From NCBI RefSeq assembly GCF_002150685.1, contig NZ_MSSW01000011.1, positions 1-64,000 of the forward strand: a stretch of 64,000 nt of DNA, read 5' to 3'. Below are positions 61,694-64,000 of the stretch, in pieces. A model generated the notes under the pieces. That model worked only from the letters and a program-made list of their open reading frames with translations. It had not been told where the DNA came from and made no database searches. The stretch's first letter is position 1, and each line of letters starts with the position of its first letter. Made by a program: the position numbers and the translations under genes. Source of the stretch: Algoriphagus antarcticus. Lineage in GTDB: Bacteria > Bacteroidota > Bacteroidia > Cytophagales > Cyclobacteriaceae.

Positions 61694-61978
61694 AGGTTAT
61701 TGATTAAATTTATCCGTTTAAGATAAAGAAAATCAGATAAGTAGAGAAACCGATTATAAAAATTAGGGTTGTTTGGAATCAATTTAACTCCTACTCTGGC
61801 GCAAAAGCGCAGATATCTCTCATCGCATCTTTGTGATTTTCTTTGCGTCCTCTGAGTCTTTGCTGTAAAATAGGCTAATCACGGGAATCAATGTGGTTAT
61901 TTTCTTGATTTTTGCACCTTTTGCATAGTATCTCAGTTCAACACCAATAGTTTGACCCACAGCTTTTATAGCTCACCT
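61694..61978. other. Intergenic region between divergent genes
   Basis: Separates the Mo-hydroxylase operon from the MBL gene and must hold both promoters. It includes TTCTTTGCGTCCTCTGAGTC, which looks like a dispersed low-complexity repeat common in bacterial intergenic DNA. Nothing else is recognised. Confidence 0.4.
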
Positions 61979-63151
61979 ATGCTCAAGTTTTTATACAAAT
62001 CACTGAAATACATAATGATCATCATCATTTCAATTATCATCATTATAGTAATTATCGCTACACTTTTTATCACCCTCAGTCCTCAGTTTGGAGGAAGTCC
62101 TTCCAAACAGAAATTGGCTCAATTCGAGAAACTGGATTACTACGAAGATGGAAAATTCAGCAATCTCATGCCTACCAATATGGATATGGATTTCACTGAA
62201 GCGATCAAAATGCTTCCTGAGTTTTTCAAAAATGATCCAACCCGAAGACCTGATTTTGAATTGCCTATTACGCATAGAGATTCTATGGAGCTGGTCAAAA
62301 AAGATCATTCTACCCGTTTGGTTTGGTTTGGACATTCTACCTTTTTACTACAGATAGATGGGAAAAATATTCTCATTGACCCTATGTTTGGTGAAGTTCC
62401 ATCCCCTAGCCCACTTTTAGGTAAGAAGCGTTTTAGCAAGGAATTGCCGATTACCGTTGAGAAACTTCCGCAAATTGATATGATCATCATGTCCCATGAT
62501 CACTACGATCACCTGGATTATGGATCCATTCGTAAGTTGAAGGATAAAACAACGGCTTTTTATATGCCTCTGGGAATGGGAGCGCACTTTGAAGAATGGG
62601 GAGTGGATTCTTCCAAAATCCATGAATTAGGCTGGTGGGATGAGATTCAAGCTGATGGCTTACTTCTGGCATTAACTCCTGCCCGACATTTTTCCGGTCG
62701 TGGATTAAACAACCGCTTTTCTACGCTTTGGGGTTCTTGGGTGATCCGTGGCGAAAGTGACAACATCTACTTCAGTGGTGACAGTGGCTACGGTCCACAC
62801 TTTAAGCAAATCGGAGAGAAATATGGCCCTTTTAATTTTGCCATGATGGAATGCGGTCAATACAATGAGCGCTGGACTGATATACATATGGTGCCTGAGG
62901 AAACTGCACAAGCTGCACAAGACCTTCAGGCAAAAACTTTCATGCCTATTCATTGGGCAGCATTTACGCTGGCAATGCACTCTTGGACAGATCCGGTAGA
63001 ACGGGTGATAGCAAAATCTAAGGAAATAAACCAACCTGTTTTTGTCCCTGAGATCGGTGAATTCATCGAGTTGGATAAAAATCTCGTGACAGGCCGTCAG
63101 TGGTGGTTAGAGCCATCTTCGCCGTCTATCCAAATGATTTCCAAACAGTAG
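61979..63151 (+). CDS. Membrane-anchored MBL-fold metallo-hydrolase (UlaG/NAPE-PLD-like)
   Basis: From ATG 61979 the protein has 390 residues. One N-terminal helix (about 8-35, unusually Ile-rich) is followed by a metallo-beta-lactamase fold: WFGHSTFLLQIDGKNILIDPM, the metal motif SHDHYDHLD, TPARHFSGRG, FSGDSGYG and PIHWAAF. The layout matches NAPE-PLD and UlaG-like L-ascorbate lactonase proteins. The substrate is uncertain (phospholipid or lactone). It appears to be a single-gene transcript. Nine more codons are open upstream but would put polar residues before the helix. Confidence 0.9.
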   Translation: MLKFLYKSLKYIMIIIISIIIIIVIIATLFITLSPQFGGSPSKQKLAQFEKLDYYEDGKFSNLMPTNMDMDFTEAIKMLPEFFKNDPTRRPDFELPITHRDSMELVKKDHSTRLVWFGHSTFLLQIDGKNILIDPMFGEVPSPSPLLGKKRFSKELPITVEKLPQIDMIIMSHDHYDHLDYGSIRKLKDKTTAFYMPLGMGAHFEEWGVDSSKIHELGWWDEIQADGLLLALTPARHFSGRGLNNRFSTLWGSWVIRGESDNIYFSGDSGYGPHFKQIGEKYGPFNFAMMECGQYNERWTDIHMVPEETAQAAQDLQAKTFMPIHWAAFTLAMHSWTDPVERVIAKSKEINQPVFVPEIGEFIELDKNLVTGRQWWLEPSSPSIQMISKQ

Positions 63152-63458
63152 AAACCAAAATATCAAGGATTTCCACCCCTTTTCCCTAATACTAAAACAG
63201 ATTCTATTGAAATCACTTTACGGGAATGGGAATGTTTTGAGGCATTTTTCCTAATTTGACATTCTGAAATCAATGAATATTTGCTTTTCTGCCACTAATA
63301 GAAAATGAACAAACTAGGATTCGCTTAACGCTAGCGAAATGGGTTTATCGGTCTTCCGTCATCGGTCTTCCAGCTCAGGTCCAAGTTTATAATCTATTAC
63401 ATAGTAGACTACCAGATAATCACTTTAAAATTAATTTTTAAACAACCTAAAAAAACCT
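63152..63458. other. Intergenic region with a GGAAGACCG-type repeat
   Basis: TCGGTCTTCCGTCATCGGTC (63348-63371) is the reverse complement of a motif like GAAGACCGAAGACGGAAGAC found at 17311-17337 near nagB. No gene is seen. The promoter of the last gene should be at about 63380-63450. Confidence 0.5.
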
Positions 63459-64000
63459 ATGCCCCAGACTATCAAAGCTGCCATCGTGGGAACCGGATTT
63501 ATCGGACCAGCTCATTTAGAAGCACTACGAAGAATTCCTTACGTTCTAGTGACAGGCCTTGTGGAAGTAAACCAGGAAGTGGCAGATGCCAAAGCCGCTG
63601 AGCTTGGAATCCCAAATGCCTATACGTTTGAAAATATGCTGAAGGATGACAGCATCGACGTAGTACACATTTGTACGCCTAATTTCCTTCATTTTCCGCA
63701 GGCAAAAGCCTGTATGCTAGCTGATAAGCACGTCGTGTGTGAGAAGCCTTTATCAGTGACAGTAGAAGAAGCTGAAGAGCTTGTTTCTTTGGCAAAAGAA
63801 AAAGGATTGATTAATGCCGTTCACTTCAATCTTCGCTATTATCCTATGGTTCGCCAGATGAAAGTGATGCGTGAGAAAGGCGAATTGGGAGAAGTATATT
63901 CCGTAATGGGTTCTTACCTACAGGATTGGCTTTTCTTCAAAACTGACTACAGCTGGAGATTGGACCCGAAGCAATCTGGTGGATCAAGAGCAGTAGCTGA
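63459..64000 (+). CDS. Gfo/Idh/MocA-family oxidoreductase (5' part, runs off the window)
   Basis: ATG 63459 opens a frame that is still open at 64000. It shows the N-terminal Rossmann domain IKAAIVGTGFIGPAHLEALR, CTPNFLHFPQAKACM, and the catalytic motif CEKPLSVT. Unlike the two in the nag region, it has no Tat signal and should be cytoplasmic. The family uses NAD(P) to oxidise sugars or polyols. The C-terminal substrate-binding domain is only begun here (HFNLRYYPMVRQMKVMREK), so specificity cannot be guessed. Confidence 0.9.
   Translation, partial: MPQTIKAAIVGTGFIGPAHLEALRRIPYVLVTGLVEVNQEVADAKAAELGIPNAYTFENMLKDDSIDVVHICTPNFLHFPQAKACMLADKHVVCEKPLSVTVEEAEELVSLAKEKGLINAVHFNLRYYPMVRQMKVMREKGELGEVYSVMGSYLQDWLFFKTDYSWRLDPKQSGGSRAVA

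Noticed and set aside
1..64000. tRNA, rRNA or riboswitch genes
   Set aside because: I looked for typical T-loop and anticodon-arm patterns and long conserved RNA blocks while reading and found none; a covariance-model search was not possible.

Overview
The window looks like a chromosomal segment of a Bacteroidota species, probably Cyclobacteriaceae and Algoriphagus-like. This rests on gene content and style only: no 16S or other marker gene is present. The hints are many lipoproteins and Tat-exported Gfo/Idh/MocA enzymes, a NagX/NagP/NagA/NagB amino-sugar cluster, a GlnRS with a C-terminal extension, few recognisable Shine-Dalgarno sites, and a TTG-N20-TATTTTTG promoter of Bacteroidota type. 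No tRNA, rRNA or CRISPR array was seen.

Layout. 0-7 kb: a prohibitin/SPFH protein, a LOV-domain PP2C phosphatase that should sense blue light, a SOUL heme-binding gene with an apparent 5' frameshift, a TauE/SafE transporter, a membrane-anchored HELGH peptidase and a GH3-type adenylating enzyme. 7-10.3 kb: a lipoprotein of four CHRD repeats whose stop codon was hit by a 1440-bp IS4-family element. 10.3-18.3 kb: an N-acetylglucosamine locus on the minus strand (nagB, nagP, nagA, a Tat oxidoreductase, nagX, then a second Tat oxidoreductase beyond a duplicated repeat). 18.4-32 kb: a defence island built on a type I restriction system (hsdM, hsdS, hsdR) into which other genes have been inserted: an ORF6N/PLD-like gene, a RAYT transposase, two broken rhuM copies, an AlbA-type protein and a broken duplicate of it, an AbiE toxin-antitoxin pair and a TIR (ThsB-like) gene.

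32-52.5 kb: mostly ordinary genes: glnS, a TPR-adenylate cyclase with an unknown partner gene, M16 and M13 metallopeptidases, a PNPOx-like stress protein, a semialdehyde dehydrogenase, three short-chain dehydrogenases, a sugar isomerase-like protein, and an SH3b-ChbG deacetylase coupled to an unknown membrane protein. 53-61.7 kb: a molybdenum-hydroxylase region. XdhC-like and MocA-like maturation proteins, a cysteine desulfurase and a Tat-exported two-subunit Mo/Fe-S oxidoreductase lie close together. They are interrupted by an AT-rich two-gene cassette (YidD-TPR fusion plus a small membrane protein). 61.9-64 kb: an MBL-fold hydrolase and the start of another Gfo/Idh/MocA gene.

The most unusual signals are structural. 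(1) The first ~20 bp of hsdR recur three more times upstream, at or near the starts of other modules, and the last ~33 bp of hsdM recur at the end of the ORF6N gene. The same architecture appears at the cysteine desulfurase, whose first ~105 bp are repeated beyond the inserted cassette. Foreign modules seem to enter at gene ends and leave copies of the host gene end. (2) A pair of matching 30-bp palindromes, 64 bp apart, covers the abiE promoter and probably forms the AbiEi operator. (3) A 62-bp leader is shared by abiEii and the mocA-like gene 31 kb away.
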